Source: Eonycteris spelaea
Taxonomy: Eukaryota; Chordata; Mammalia; Chiroptera; Pteropodidae
Direction of reading: 5' to 3'
DNA length: 64,000 nt
Assembly (NCBI GenBank): GCA_003508835.1
Contig: PUFA01000116.1
Span: 5,022,001 to 5,086,000, forward strand
A program made the translations under genes and the position numbers. Numbering within the stretch: position 1 is the first letter of the stretch; every line of letters starts with the position of its first letter. Shown one piece after another: positions 35,011-49,045 of the stretch. Below the pieces are notes generated by a model. That model was not told the DNA's origin. It searched no databases and was given only the letters and a program-made list of their open reading frames with translations.

Positions 35011-35939
35011 TCACACGGTCCTCGTCTTCTGCCACGCTCTGCTGAAGGCGGCCTTCACTTGAGCATTCCTCAGACTGTAGACAAGGGGGTTCAGCAATGG
35101 GTTGAAGAGAGTGTAAAACAGGGAAAGGATTTTCTGATGCTCCTCTCGGTCACTATTTTCGAGGACCAAGTAGACCATCATGGCAATGCCAAAGTAGAAC
35201 CCGACCACGCAGAAGTGGGAGGAGCACGTGGAAAAGGCTTTTCTGCGGCCCTCCTTCGACTGGATCTTTAGGATGGCATGAAGGATGCGTGTGTAGGAGA
35301 CCAGCATCAGGGAAAGAGGCCCGACTAAGATAAACACGCAAGCAGCAAAGACAAACATCTTGTTGATCCAAGTGTCACCACAGGCCACATTGAGGACGGC
35401 GAGGATTTCGCAGAAGAAGTGGTTTACTGCCTGGGGCCCACAGAAGGGCAGCCTTAGGAAGAGAATCAGATGTACCAGGGACAGGGAAAATCCACAAGCC
35501 CAGCAAGCGATGGTCAGGACCGTGCACACTCTCCAGTTCATGATGACGGTGTACTGGAGAGGATGGCAGATGGCCACAAACCGATCGTAGGACATCACCA
35601 TCAAAAGCACTCTGTATCAGCAAAAATCAGGAAGAAATACATCTGCAAAGTGCATGAGACAAAGGAGATCGTTTTTTTTGTGCTTCACGAGGTTTTCCAG
35701 CATATTGGGCAAATTGCTGAAGCGTAGGCTACGTCAATGACGGCCAGGTGAGAGAGGAAGAAGTACATGGGGGTGTGCAGCCTGCGGTCCAGCCAAATGA
35801 GGCCCAAGATCATGCCGTTTGCCGTCAGGTTGAAGACATATAACAGGGAGAAGACACAGAAGAAGAGCACTTCCACCTCTTCACTGAGCTGGAATCCCAC
35901 CAGGATGAACTCTGTGCCCCATGACTGGTTGCCCCCCAT
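35011..35939 (-). pseudogene. OR2A-like olfactory receptor OR-A, unit 2, frameshifted
   Basis: 929 bp against 933 in the intact copy; the ATG at 35939 and the TGA at 35011 are conserved. A 1-bp loss near 35718 ('ttgctgaagcg') shifts the frame after DVAYAS and gives a stop at 84 codons. A 1-bp gain in a T run near 35680 would shift it back. A 4-bp loss near 35606, in the codons before MVMSYDRF, is not compensated. The segment from MVMSYDRFVAICHPLQY to NPLLNPLVYSLRN then reads openly for 199 codons. The lesions differ from those in unit 1, so inactivation, if real, was independent. Two of the three lesions are single-base and could be consensus errors; the 4-bp loss is more convincing. Confidence 0.87.
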
Positions 35940-36155
35940 TCCTCAATGACACTCTCTGAAGGGCTGGAGTGTGACAGAAAGTTGGAGCTGGAGAGCAATG
36001 GAAACGGGAGTTATCTCACGTGAACTCTGCGGACGCCTGCATGTCCCTACTTCACTTACTCTTTTCCTCCAACGTTTCTTTGCTTTTCAGCTTTTTTTCT
36101 AGTGAACTAATTCAAGTTTGAAGATAATGATGAAGAATTCTGAACAATGCCAGTA

Positions 36156-36482
36156 CAGCTGACCCCTAAACAATGCAGGGGTTAGAGGAGCTGACTCCCT
36201 GCACAGTCAGAAATCTGAGTATAACTTCTGACTCTCCTAAGACTTAACTATCAAGAGCCCTCTTTTGACTGGAAGGAAGCCTTATGGATCAGAGTCAGTT
36301 GATACATATTTTTCGCATTATACTTATTTTATACTGTCTGCTTACAATAAGGTAAACTGGAGAGAGGAAACCGTTATTAAGAAAAATTGTAAGAAAATGC
36401 ATTTACAGTATTTATTGAGGAAAATGTATGTATAAGTGGACTCACACAATTTAAAAAACTCTTGTTGTTCAAGGGCCAACCA
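36156..36482. mobile_element. MER2-like TcMar-Tigger MITE, unit 2
   Basis: Same element as 12423-12748, TA-flanked (36154-36155 and 36483-36484), with terminal repeats 'cagctgacccctaaacaatg' and 'ttgttcaagggccaacca'. Confidence 0.8.
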
Positions 36483-37566
36483 TATATACATTTTATCAAA
36501 AGTTTCATGTTGGCTTTATCATTTCTTTTCTCTCTATATAGATAGATACACATAAAGATGATATATATTATTAATTTTCTGTGGCCCACTGAAAGGCAAA
36601 CGACATTGTACTTCCAATTTATCCCTGAACCCTATTAGTATTCCAGATAACAAGGATGTTCACTGATCTGTCCTCAGTATGAGAGATGTGATACTAACAT
36701 GATCGCTATTCTAAATGCTGCTATTCTACTCCACGTCAGCATGCAAATCCTGGGTCACATGTGCCTCATCCCTGCCTTTCTTGCCGTGACACTACTAGTT
36801 TTGAGGAGTACAGACCAATTGCTTTGTTCAATGCCTCTTAATGTATGACCTGAAACCATAACATTTTTAGGGTAGATAATCAATTTTTGGTAGAAAACAA
36901 TGTGTCCTTCTAATGCCTTCTATTAATACACAAATAATGCTAATTCGTCCCTTTACTATTGATGACAAAGTACAACCCTCGATTAAGGCAGTGTCTCCAA
37001 GCTACCGCCATTATATAATGATTAATCCATCATCTTTCAGCACTTTCTCATTTCATGTATCTCAAGGGTCATAAATCTGAAAGAGATGTCAAAAATTACA
37101 GTCTCCAAACTCTTAAAATCATTCCAGTTTAGCTTCTCAAAGTTATGGTTCTCGATTCATTCTTTCTCTAAGCATCTTCAACGATCACTCTCTACTTATT
37201 GAGCAAAAGATGATCTCTACTAGAAGGGACACAACTAGAACGTACTCATTTAAAAAGTACTGTAAGTTCAAAATGCTATGTATAATTCATGTAATTCAAA
37301 GACAGGGTTTCCGCAGGGTATTCTTGAATGTAGACAGAATGGCATTACCTAAATGAATTCACATCTTATAACTGCTTGGAAGTGATTCTTATAAGAAAGA
37401 TTCCAGAACGTTATTTATTGAAAAATTAGGTTCCAGGAAAGTGAAATAACCTAAGAAGGAAACCTGAAGACATGCATAACATTTGAGCTTTTGCAAAGTA
37501 TCCCCTGAGGGAGGCATCAGTTACGAAGGCAGTGCCCCTTGCGGAACCATGACTCACACAAGACCC
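36483..37566. other. Non-coding stretch upstream of OR-A, unit 2
   Basis: Counterpart of 12749-13825; no gene recognised. Confidence 0.5.
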
Positions 37567-38177
37567 CAAATAGCAAAAGATAACTTCAGAACGAAAAAGC
37601 AGAGGTATCCGCTCCCTGATTTCAAGCTAAACTCCAAAGATACAGTAATCAAACAGTATGGTGCTGGCATGAATGCAGTGTGTTGTCTAATGAAACAGAA
37701 TAGAGGGCCCAGAAATCCATGCTTCCTTATATGCTCAATCAATCTAGGACAAAGCAGGAAGAATATACAGTGGGGCAAAGACAGTCTCTTTCAGTAAGTG
37801 GCATTCGGAAATCTGGCAGATGCATGCAGAAAAATAAAACTGGACCACTTTCTTACACCAGATACAAAAATAAACTTAAGGTGGATTAAAGGCTTACTGT
37901 AAGACCTAAATCCATAAAATTTCTAAGAGAAAACATAAGCACTAAAGTCTCTGACATCGGCTTTGGCAATATCTTTTTAGCTATGTCTCTTTGGGCAAGA
38001 GCGACAAAAGCAAAAATAGTCGAATGGGACTACAGCAAACAAAAACGTTTTGCTCAGTGAAGGAACCCGTCCACAAGATGCAAAGAAAAGCTACTGAGCG
38101 GAGAAGGCAGTCATAAATGATATATTCTATTTGGGGTGAATAGCCATAGTTAAGAATCTCATACAACTAAACATAAG
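37567..38177 (+). mobile_element. LINE-1 ORF2 fragment, unit 2 (3' part deleted)
   Basis: Counterpart of 13826-14443. It ends at 'actaaacataag' at the same 711-bp deletion joint as unit 1. Confidence 0.88.
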
Positions 38178-39304
38178 ACATTGTGCATTTATGCTTAGGT
38201 CCTGTTTCAGGCGTATGGGGATTTCAAACAAACAAGAAGTTTAGAGAAACGGGAGGCAACAGGGAGCTGATGGAAAGGAAAGATGGGGAGGAAGAAGATA
38301 CAGCCGCCCTACATTAAATTCCTTCCTCACTATCACAGGTCTCTCTGGGAGTGGAAGGGGACAAGAACTTAAGAACGGGAAAACCGAGTGCTGGATAGCT
38401 GTAGATGCAGGGATCAAAACGGCTTCTGATAAGTTGATGGGATTTAGATGGCCTGTGTCAAAGACAAAACTAAGTCTGAGGCACAATTGTTAAAAGCTCT
38501 TTATTCATAAGCTTTTGGCGAGGGTACCCATGTGCTGTCGATTTTACGTCAGCAGGAGTTCAAATGTGTTAGCAAGGAGAGTAAGTCTTACACAGTATCA
38601 AGTGGGACACAAGACAGTCTTTGATTGGCAAGCATTCTACTCTGGTGCGATTTTTTTTTGAAGCTGGAAATCTAATTGGTCTTCAGGAACTTTTGAGGTC
38701 CTTGCTGCAATGGAGGTAAGTGAGCAGTGTAATGACATTCAAAGGCAAAGGCAGAAGAACCGTCTTGGAGTGTTGGTGGTCAGTGGAATTTTGGGGGACG
38801 AGCCATTTCTTGACACAAGTGGGTCAATGAGGTACTTTGTTTCATGTGTGTTCAAACTGGTATAACAGTCCCAATAGGGCTGGTGCCTGCCATGACAGGC
38901 AGTTTGTCACAAGCAAAGTGGTGGGCACCATTCCAGCACGGAAAACAACATGTATGAAGGTATGAGGTGACAATGAACAAACAGTATTTCCACTAAAAAA
39001 GGAGAAGACAGTCTGGTGAAAGATGATGAGAAATGGAACTTATCCTACCAGAAAATGTATTTTGAATGTCTAATATTGAAACTTGAATTTGATGGAGTAG
39101 AACTTGGGTCTGGGTGGAGTCTTGCACTTGGCAATTTGAGAAAGCTCAGCCCTCCATCTCACTTCTACAAGGTATGCTTTTCATTGGAATTTTGCCCTAT
39201 TTTCAGAGGTAGAAGTTGAACAATTGTCATTTTGATATCAAACTCTAATTGGAAATTTTCTAAGTGTTCCCTTCAGAAAACCACTTATTTAAAGGAAATC
39301 CCTA
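38178..39304. other. Non-coding stretch between L1 fragment and OR-B, unit 2
   Basis: Counterpart of 14444-15606; nothing named. Confidence 0.45.
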
Positions 39305-40257
39305 TCAAATAGCATCTATGTACCCTTCATAAGGACCCCTTCTCTGCAGGGCTCTATAGAAGGCATCCTTCACCTGAGCGTTTCTCAGGCTGTAGATGAG
39401 AGGGTTCAGCAATGGGTTAAAGAGACTGTGAAAAAGAGACAGTATTTTCTCCTGCTCCTCTCGTTGCCTGGAGGATGGGACCATATAAACCACCATGGCT
39501 ATGCCAAAGAAGAGTCCAACCACACAGAGGTGGGAGGAACAGGTGGAGAAGGCCTTTCTGCGGCCGTCCTTTGACTGGATCTGTAGGATGGCCCAGAGGA
39601 TGCGGGTATAGGAGATGAGCATTAGGCACAGGGGCCCTACAAAGACAAACATGGAATCAGCAAGGATGACCACTTTGTTGATCCATGTATCAACACAGGC
39701 CAGCTTGAGGACAGACAGAATTTCACAGAAGAGGTGGTTCACTTCTCTGGATCCACAGAAGAACAACCTTAGAAGAAGAATCATATGTACCAGAGCCTGG
39801 ATAAACCCACATGACCAGGAAGTGGCAGCCAGGACCGTGCACACTCTCCAACTCATGCGGACAGTGTACTGGAGGGGGTGACAGATTGCCACGAACCTAT
39901 CATAGGACATCGCCACCAAAATCAGGCACTCTGTAGCACCAAGACCCAAATACAAAAACGTCTGCATAAAGCATGAGACAAAGGAGATGGTTCTATTCTG
40001 ATTCACTAAGTATGCCAGCATCTTGGGGACATTGTTAGAAGCATAGGACACATCAACGATGGCCAGGTGTGAGAGGAAGAAGTACATGGGCGTGTGCAGT
40101 CTGCGGTCCAGACAGATGAGCCCCAAGATCATGCCGTTTGCCAACAGACTGAGGGCATAGAGCAGGGAGAAGATCCAGAAGAGGAGCATTTCCGTCTCTG
40201 CACTGAGCTGGAATCCCACCAGGACGAACTCTGTGACCCATGACTGGTTCCCCCCAT
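39305..40257 (-). pseudogene. OR2A-like olfactory receptor OR-B, unit 2: open frame but start codon frameshifted
   Basis: From 40219 down to 39305 the frame is open for 304 codons and contains a full seven-helix OR. It has N in TM1 (LLANGMILGL), PMYFFLSHLAIVDVSY, DRFVAICHPLQYTV, FFCGSREVNHLFCEIL, KAFSTCSSHLCVVG and NPLLNPLIYSLRN. That frame opens with GTG, not ATG. The expected ATG at 40257 (aATGGGGGG) is one base out of frame compared with OR-A and runs to an early stop. The next in-frame ATG is codon 11 of the open frame (about 40189), which would drop the extracellular N-terminus and its glycosylation site. The tail is longer than usual (RRGPYEGYIDAI). Best call: a very young pseudogene, or a gene if the base is a consensus error. 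Unit 1 shares the lesion, which argues it is real. Confidence 0.82.
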
Positions 40258-42624
40258 TCCTCCATGACAGGTTTTCAAGCTCTAAGGTGTAGTCAAACTC
40301 AGAGCTGAGGAATCAATAAAAATTAAGTTATTTACCTCAAAATGAGCTCAGCGAAAGGTTTTATTCTTGTTCCTACTTCAAAGCCTCTCCTACTCCCACC
40401 TTTGATGTTAACTTTTAATATCAAATGAATTTAAACTTTAGAAAGTGTCAGGAATTATGTTAAGAATTGCCTTATACCCATCTATGCTGTTCCAACAGAT
40501 TTTAATATTTCTTCACATGTGCCTTACCATTCTTTTTCTCTGTTTATTATGGACTACTTATTTCTATGAATCATTTGATTTTAAAGTGTTGATGTAACGC
40601 CCATTTACCCCTAAATTCCTCATTTTTTCATTAAGAAACAGATATTCACTCATCTAATCACAAAATAATTATCAAAAGCAGGCAAGTTATTATTGACATG
40701 ATTCTGTACTACCACCCCCCCATCCAGAACCCTATCTAAAATTATGTGTTACATTTAATGTCATCAATCTTTAGTTTCTTTTCATCTAAAATAGTTCCTC
40801 AGCCTGTCTTTGTTTTTCAAACACTGATATTGATGAAGAGTAAGAGCAGGTCTTTAGTGCAATGTTCCCCAATTTGCGGTAGTACAAAGTTCCTCATTCT
40901 TTATTCAGATTATTCACTTTCTGCAGGAAAGTGTGTTCCATGAGCCTTGAATGATGTTAATTTATTATTGGTGGCGCTAATTTGGATCGCTTAGTAAAGA
41001 TGGTGTCTCCCAAGTATCTCCATTATAAAATCATTATATTTCTCAGTAATGTAATATCTGAGCATACATTAAAATAATACCTAAATATCCTGTTCCTCAT
41101 AAAGCTTTCCAGCCAATAAATTCAGTATCCATTGATTACCTTGCCTGACTCAGGTATTAGTAATGATTATTGCAAAATGTGATGTTCTAAATCCATCACT
41201 GTTTTTCTATTTAAAGGTTGTCAATTTTCATATAAAAAAGGCTCTATCTATTCATCTATCCAACTACCAATCTACCTACAGATAGACCTAAATATCATCT
41301 ATCGTCTAACTCTAGGCATCTATACCTAACATTTTTGTCATCTACAAGTATGGACTCATGAATGTTTTCATCAAGAGATTGTAATTATTTATTATTATTA
41401 TTTATTCATGTTTAATTGTCCTAGATATACACCTCCAAGTTTGACCTTTTGTCTTTTTAACATGTTGCCATGAGTTTTGGGCACCTCCTTACGTCTGATG
41501 AGTTTTAACCTTTTCTTGTACATTCCACACTTCAAACATGAACACAGCTATTTCTCCAAATTCATCACTTTGAGTGAAGATTTATATTTGAATCATGAAA
41601 ACCAATGTCTGAATTTTAATAATTTTTACTTTTATCATGATTTTTGCTACATTTTTGATATCCTCCTTTAAAAGAGCAAGGATGTAATACAGGAAGGTAC
41701 ACAAACTGTTACAAGGATAACAGATTCTTATAATAATTATTCTGAAAATTGAATACAGTTTACTTGACTTCCTTTTAATGGAGTCTAATCTATTTCACTA
41801 CATAACATTAGCCTTAAAGAAAATGGTCATGATGTTATATGGTAGTTTATTTTTATGGAAAATATATATTTGTTATTAGCACCTTAATAACAAATTTCTA
41901 TATTGGCTTGCTTGTATTCCTACTTGGAAAATTACAGACTCTTGCACATTTTCAATTTAGACATTAAAGCTTTAAGAATGTGGTTCATTGTGTGAAGAAG
42001 ATTATTCTTACCTTGTATGAGCGTTTGACATCACATTTCAAAAGCTTTGTAGAAAAACATCATGAAACTCTATTTAAAAGACTAGAGAAGTAACGCTCTG
42101 AAAAAAACCCACAAGGGATCATTGTTAAGAATTTGTATATAAAGTTGTGCCTTTTTACCATATATTTATTTTCATAGATATCATGAATTTGAATCTATAT
42201 CAAGTGATGCTATTTCACCTATTTATTTCATTGAGAAATATTTCAGGGAGTATTTCCCACTTCAAAATATTTCTATGCAATATGATTTAAATAGCTGCAT
42301 ACTATTTCTTTAAGTTTAAATATTTTAATTTAGTTAATTATCCTATTAGCTTTATATAATATAATGCTTCCTTGATTGAATTTGATGCGTATGTATTTTT
42401 CCTTTTTGACTTTTTAAATTGCATATTCGTTTCAAGGACACAGGACAAAGGTAGACATGTATATAATCTATGAGGGGATCCCCGATGACGCTAGCACCCA
42501 TCTGACACTACATACAGCCATTAGGCTCATACTGACTCTGTTCCCTATGCCGTACTCCACATACCTGAGATGGTATTGTGTGTGTTTTCTTTTCATGAAT
42601 CTTTATAATATATTCTGAGATTTG
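40258..42624. other. AT-rich non-coding stretch upstream of OR-B, unit 2
   Basis: Counterpart of 16524-18879, with a conserved minus-strand acceptor-like 'ccttag' close to the lost start. No gene recognised. Confidence 0.5.
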
Positions 42625-42772
42625 AAAGTGCTCAGTCTACGTCATTATTGGGGTGATCACTTCATAAGTGATATAAATGTCTAACCATTACACTACACAC
42701 TTGAAACTACTATAAAATACTGAATAACTGTAATTAAAATTTTTTATTTAAATAAATAAAGTGCTCAGTCTA
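42625..42772 (+). mobile_element. Short retroposon with perfect 15-bp target-site duplication, unit 2
   Basis: 'aaagtgctcagtcta' at 42625-42639 and 42758-42772 around 118 bp. Same event as in unit 1, with a few indels. Confidence 0.85.
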
Positions 42773-45453
42773 ATCAATCACACAATATCGCTTAAATACA
42801 TTACATAAATATAATGACATTGTATCACACACATGTTTGTGTGTATCACACAAATATAATGACATTGGCTCAGGGTAAGGTTTCAATAGAGCAGACAATT
42901 CTTAGATAATATTAATAAAATCTCTTAAGATAATGATACAATTGTACTTCACACAATATTTTGCTTATGAGTACAGAATGAATTCAGTGATTTTAGAATT
43001 GCTGAGAATTACTGTATATCCCTTTGGAGGATCTCAGGCTTAGGTAAATGTACATTCCCAGAATGCTACATAGTAAGTTGGAAAGTGCAAAGGAGTCATT
43101 CAAAAATACTAGTGTGGCTAAAACTGTGCCTGACACTGCCCTCATGGTCAATCTATTACTGTGCAGTAAGAACATTTGTAAACTTTTCAGTCTTTTTTGT
43201 GATGTCTGATTGAAGAGATTATTTATTTTAGATTTATTTTCATTTTCACTACCATGATCACTTGGATTTTTAAAATAAGAAGACAGAAACTAAAATTGAA
43301 GATAGAGCAAAACCCTAAAGCCAACACAGTACTGAAACAGTGAAGAAAATATCACTGCAGCAGTACCTAAAATCTCACCTTCTCAGAAGAGTAAAACAGC
43401 AGCAGCTCAAACAACAAAGGTTTGCATGTCGGTGTGAGCAGTTCTTGACCTGAGCGGCCCTGTACCTCCATGTTTCTGATTCTGTGGAGCTTTCTTCTAT
43501 TTTCTAACTCTCGTCAGGAGTCTTGGTACTCACTCCATCCTATCCTGTGACAGGGAAGACATTTATATTAAATGCTGCGATCTCAAGTCTGATGAGCATC
43601 ACAATAATTGAAATCTGGGATGGTTAGGAAAAGAAATATGACAAACTTACATCTTACAGTGTTTAGGCAAAGAAATGATTTATTTCAACTGTTACTAATA
43701 TTTTCTTTGCCACTGAGAAACGTTCCCGGGATCACTATCTTCATTTAGGTGAGGTAATACAGAAAGTGATTAATTTGGCTGTATCAGAGCCTTACTCAGA
43801 GCCTCTCATTCTCAAAGTCCGTTCTCATATAGACACTTGGGCCAGCTCTGATGACTGAAGTTAAGTTACAGTGAGAGGTGATTGTGAGATGCTGAGGGAG
43901 TCCCAGGCTCCCTGGCCACAGCACAGTAAGCAGATGTTCCTTAAGCTGGGGAAGAAAGAAATCTAGGCGTCTACTGTATCTACCTACGATGCACAACACA
44001 AGTCAGGAGGAAAGATCACCAGGAGAGTCATGATGACCAGTCCTATATCAACTACCCGAACTAGAAACTACCTCCCAGCATAAATTGATCTCTTTCCACA
44101 TGAGAAGATGCTAGCACTGGATTTTCTCACAAGTACCCACTTTGGCCCAGATTAAGCCCCACCGAGGTGAGAGATGGACCTCTAAAATGGGTGTAGTATC
44201 CTGCTCCCTTGGCAGCGTTCAGAGGGTTACCTCCCTGACACAGGAGGATCCACAGGACTTGCTGAAGGTTCCGCAAAGAACCTCAGAAGCGTAGCTTTTA
44301 TTTTAGAATCGGATAAATTAAAACCATTCTTGAGTTGCTATTGAGAATTCATATTCCCAGAAGAATCATAAGATATCCTATCTAGTTATCTTATCCCTAC
44401 AGTGGGGAAAAAAAATGCCTGCATGTTTCCTCTGGAGGAGATTTATAATCGGGTCTCACTGGCCTTGGAGGAAAAATTCTAGGAACGGGCAGGGCACATA
44501 GTGTTATTACTGTGTATCTACATAAACTTTCACATACCTCAAGGGTTTTAAATCTAAGACATATCACAAATTGCAGAAACAAAACTCTTAAAATTAGTCG
44601 TTGGATGAATTCATGCTTTTCAACAACCCCATGAAGGCATGTGAGAGGCCGAGGCTTTTAGATGGTGGAGAGAAAGGCTCCCATACAACCTGGTCTGGCA
44701 ACCCTGAGAGACAGCAGGTGACCTCAAGAGGTATCTCTATCATAGCAGAGGTTGATAGATACATGTGAGGAAGATTTATAATATCCACAAACATTCCTAG
44801 AGCCCCAAATTATTGAGTCCATCTTACATTTGAGAAAATGTGTCAAATGCTTTATAAGGACCACAACATTTAATTCCTTTTTTACTTTTCCTTTACAGCT
44901 GTGGAGACGAATGTTTAAATATGCTGTTGCTGACTGAGTGTGTTCCAGGGACCACTGAGAATCTCAAAGGGTCTATGGGATCAAAACTATTTTCACAATA
45001 ATAGATACTTTTTGCCTTTTGTATTCTCACTCTCTCAGTGAAGTTTTTCAGAGAAGACTAGATAAGTGATATTGCAACAGACAGAATGTAGAAGACATAA
45101 AACCCAGTCATCTTCTGTAACTTTATCAAAAAATGGACAACATAGCTACTCTTTTCACTATTTTTATGTTTTATAAAGATCGTTATATATCACAAAAATA
45201 CATTTTATGTCAACACATATTAATAAATTTTCTGAGTGAATAAAACTTAAAATACTTAATAAATGCTGTTTTAATGTCTAATGTGATGTATCAAGAAATA
45301 CAACATAAATAACGCATCTTTGGGTTCTTACAAATATATAAGAGTTCAAAGGGGTCCTGAGACCAAAAGTAAGCAGCGTTGCATTAAATGACTGCACTGC
45401 AATCTAACAAGGGCCAGAGTTGGAATCAAATGAGTTTTCCCTGATACCAACAG
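42773..45453. other. Non-coding stretch, unit 2
   Basis: Counterpart of 19023-21703; no gene recognised. Confidence 0.5.
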
Positions 45454-45841
45454 TGTTTTAACTTTCTATTGCTACGAAAAAAGGAACACAGACTTAAGGC
45501 ATAAAACAACATCTCTTATCCCACGGTTTCCACAGGGCAGAAGTCCCGGTGTGGGTCAGCTGGATTCCCTGTACCGGTCTCACCCTCACCTGAGGTCCCT
45601 GCACGCGGCCCCCTTCTTTTTCACACTTCAGTCTCTCTGACGTCCTCCTCTGCCACTACATACAGAAAACTCCCAGCTTTCAGAAGGCTCACCTGCTTGG
45701 CTTAGGCCCACCGAGATACCCTCCACATAAGATCACCTGATCTGCAAAATCCCCTCACAGCTGCACCCAGATTAAGCCTACTTAAATAATGAGGGGACGG
45801 GCATCTTCGGAGGCCATCTTTAGAATTCCATCTACCCCACA
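45454..45841. mobile_element. Old LTR-like interspersed repeat, unit 2
   Basis: Counterpart of 21704-22096, TG...CA ends, family uncertain. Confidence 0.45.
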
Positions 45842-48107
45842 AAATCTTTGGTCTTAACTATTATACAGTGTTTTCACTTTAGATTCTGTATTTCTCCTTA
45901 GGAAGATGCTATCCTAATGCCACTATCTTTATTATTGGTTGCAGATGCCTCCAGAACTCTCATCTCAAATAATCAAAATAATTCTAAATACTAACTAGGA
46001 AGTCAACAATGTCCATTTCTGTGTCTCACACTAAGTGACAGGATTTCAATATTTTAAAGGTTCTTTTCATTTCCAGCTTACGTTAATTTACCTGAGTAAA
46101 CACTTGCCTGTACAATTCACCCATCAGTTTAAAGGCTCGTCCTGAAACTAATTTCCATTGTGTGTATCGTCATGAGGACCTACTTACACCCCACCTTCCA
46201 CATGCTGGGGACATGACGTTCTTCAGAATAGTTCCACTTTCTCCTAACTGTACTACAGGTTATGCCTTCCTCCGATCTATTTTGGGGAGAGGGACATCAC
46301 AGTACATCCCGGGTAATTACGATGCCTCCAGAGAAGCTGAAAAAGTTCCTAGTTCTCTAAGATCCCCATGACCGCACCCTTTGGGCCTCAGCAGCGAGGA
46401 TGAAGGGCCACTTCCCCACAGTTACCTTACACTCCGCTTGGATCAAAATGTCTGAGGTCCTGTGGGGGCAGGACTGAGCCTGAGCAGAATCCAGCATTAT
46501 TTGCTGAGTTTGCCTGACCTATTTCACTCAAGTCTCAAAATTTTTCCAGGCTGACTCCCAATCCTTCTCTTACTCCTGGAAGAGAATTCTCTCTAACCCG
46601 CTCATTCTAGAGACAAATATTTTCCACTGGTTGTCTCTCCTCATAAAAGAAAATTCAGCATGTCCAGCGATGGCTAGATAGCCACCTGCCTCTCCTAAAG
46701 CCATTCTAGTTTAGTTTGGGGATAATCCATCATGCCTGTTATTTCCATTGTGTACAAATGGAGTAAGCACAGGTTATGATGTATATTATGTAAACCCGCA
46801 AAACACTGGGTCCCCCACATTAGGATTATATAAGTGGTGGAGCCAGCTAGATAACTGAGTCTGGGATGTCACAGGCCTCCTAGAAACCTCCTGCTGTCAG
46901 GATGGAGGCATTTCCTGGGGCATTTATGCCACTGCATGGTTTGCATTTTACTCCCATCACAAACACAAAGTCTTCTCCCATCCTGCTTCATACCTTTCCA
47001 CCCACAAAAGCACATTGTACCTGTGCACAGCACATTTTAGCATCTAGAAACACAGCTGCTGTGTTTTGTCCATCTTAATCAGGGACTTTCTAAGCACTTG
47101 ATCATCAAGGTTTACAGTTACACAGTGATCGGTCAGATGAGAATCGTGTAACCTAGGAATGGTCTGATGACCAGTGGAGAGGGGCTCATGGAAAGTTCTC
47201 CCCAAATGAGATACCTTGTAGCGGAAGCAATCTAAAAAAGAAAAGCCAAAACTTGCTGCTGCATTCCTAGAATTCCATTAAGTCACCAACAACTGATCCA
47301 GGTCATCATCGCATCATATGACCAACATATATGCCAGTACCGTGCCACTCAGGGTTGCACGCTTCCATCTGACTTTGCCAGGTTCTAGAACCAAGGTTGG
47401 TCTGGGCAAACATATGCCTTCACCATTTTGTGCAGCTGGTATAATTATGCCAAGAAACAACATCATTCTCTAGCTCTGAGCCTTTCTTGAGGCCACCAGT
47501 GCAAGACTAGATTTCCCTTATTCGGTATCCACTTATTCATTTGCTTATTCTCCTCTTCTATCTCTCTGTTCTTCTACTTATCATTGATTTTAATCCAGTT
47601 TTCCACCTTTAGAAGGAATATTGGTTTCAGCCACTGTGCTTTTACAGATTGCCAACAGCAATGCCAGTTTAGCAAGTGTCTCTTAGTCTATTCCCATTTA
47701 ACTTGAATCGGGTTACATAGGGTCAGCACTAGTGGGAAATCTCAACCAGATATATTTACTGTCAACCTCAATTTTGCCAAATGGGATAAGAACGTGTGCA
47801 TGCCAGCAGGCTTTAGGAATTCTGGCATGAGTCTTTCAAGGTACAGCTATAGAGTCTGGCTTAGCGATTACTTCAGCTTCTGGCAACCAAATTTGTAGCC
47901 CTGGTTTGTGAGCAATTGTATAAAGCAGGAAAACAGAAAATTGAGATAATGTGGGGAAGAGTTATATAGAGGTATCTGATCCTCCCTTACCGAGTTTTTC
48001 TCAAACCCCCAAGAAACGTGGAGGCATCTCTGGAGTGGGTACTCTCCCCTGATCCTGCTCATGTGAGTGTGAGCGCATACTCATGAAAGTGTGTAACCAG
48101 ACTCTTC
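45842..48107. other. Non-coding stretch, unit 2
   Basis: Counterpart of 22097-24363; nothing named. Confidence 0.45.
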
Positions 48108-49045
48108 ATGCCCGTGGTCCTTTACTCCTTTAATCATAGTTTCCTTCACTTCATCACACTTATTTATAATGGCTACTTTAAAGCCTTTGTCTATTCAATC
48201 CAACATCTGGTCCCTCTGTTGCCTGATTTTTTTCCTCGAGTATGGGTCATACTTGGCTGTATCTTCACACGCCGAACAATTCTTTTGTTGAAAAATGGAC
48301 ATTGCAGATAAAACTCTGAGTATCAGAACCTTCCCCGATCCTTCTAGGACTTTTCATTGTGTTTATTAAGTGTCTGGATCATTAGTGACCAGTACTTCAG
48401 ATTGTTAAAATCAGCGGATGTTGCTTCTCATGGGGTGCAACCTACAGTGTGCCTACAGTTACACTGGGATGAGAGTGATGTGACAAGGATCCCTTTGCCT
48501 ACTTCCCTGACCATACCCAACTGTTAAAGTCCATTACTGTGGGCTGATTGCTCATTGCTCTGAACAGTGCTCCAGGGCATGGATTGCTTGAGAGAAACAG
48601 ACAATCAAATTTGGTCTCCTTTGAAGGGATCCAGGAGAGTTTAGTGTTTGAGATTCCTTCTGACCCCAAGATGGTCCCTCCCAGCTCTTTATCCAGTTCT
48701 TGCCTGCAAACTAGCCAGCAGACAGTTCAGCCTGTATCTCCAAAGAATCTAACAACCTCTTCACAACTGTCTTTCACCATGACTCCTGGATGTTTTTGAG
48801 AGTGCCCGTAAGGCTTGAATTTCTCCACACTCTGTTGCAAATAAAGTCAGCTCCTTTGAGAGAGATTACTAGGTATCTGATATCTAGGCTGCTTTTACCT
48901 GCAGGCAAAATCTCTGTGCTTTTATGGCTAGGTGTGTGGACAACGGTGTACTTCTCCCTGAGCAGTATCTCCAGTTTAGGAACTGCTCTCGGTATGGATG
49001 GGGCGGAGAGGGCAGTCGTCTCAGGTCTCCGTGACTAGCTTGTGC
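48108..49045 (-). mobile_element. Ancient L1 fragment, antisense, unit 2
   Basis: Counterpart of 24364-25300. Confidence 0.55.

Noticed and set aside
39305..40219. Calling the 304-codon OR-B frame an intact gene
   Set aside because: It opens with GTG; the conserved ATG is frameshifted, and unit 1 shares the lesion.
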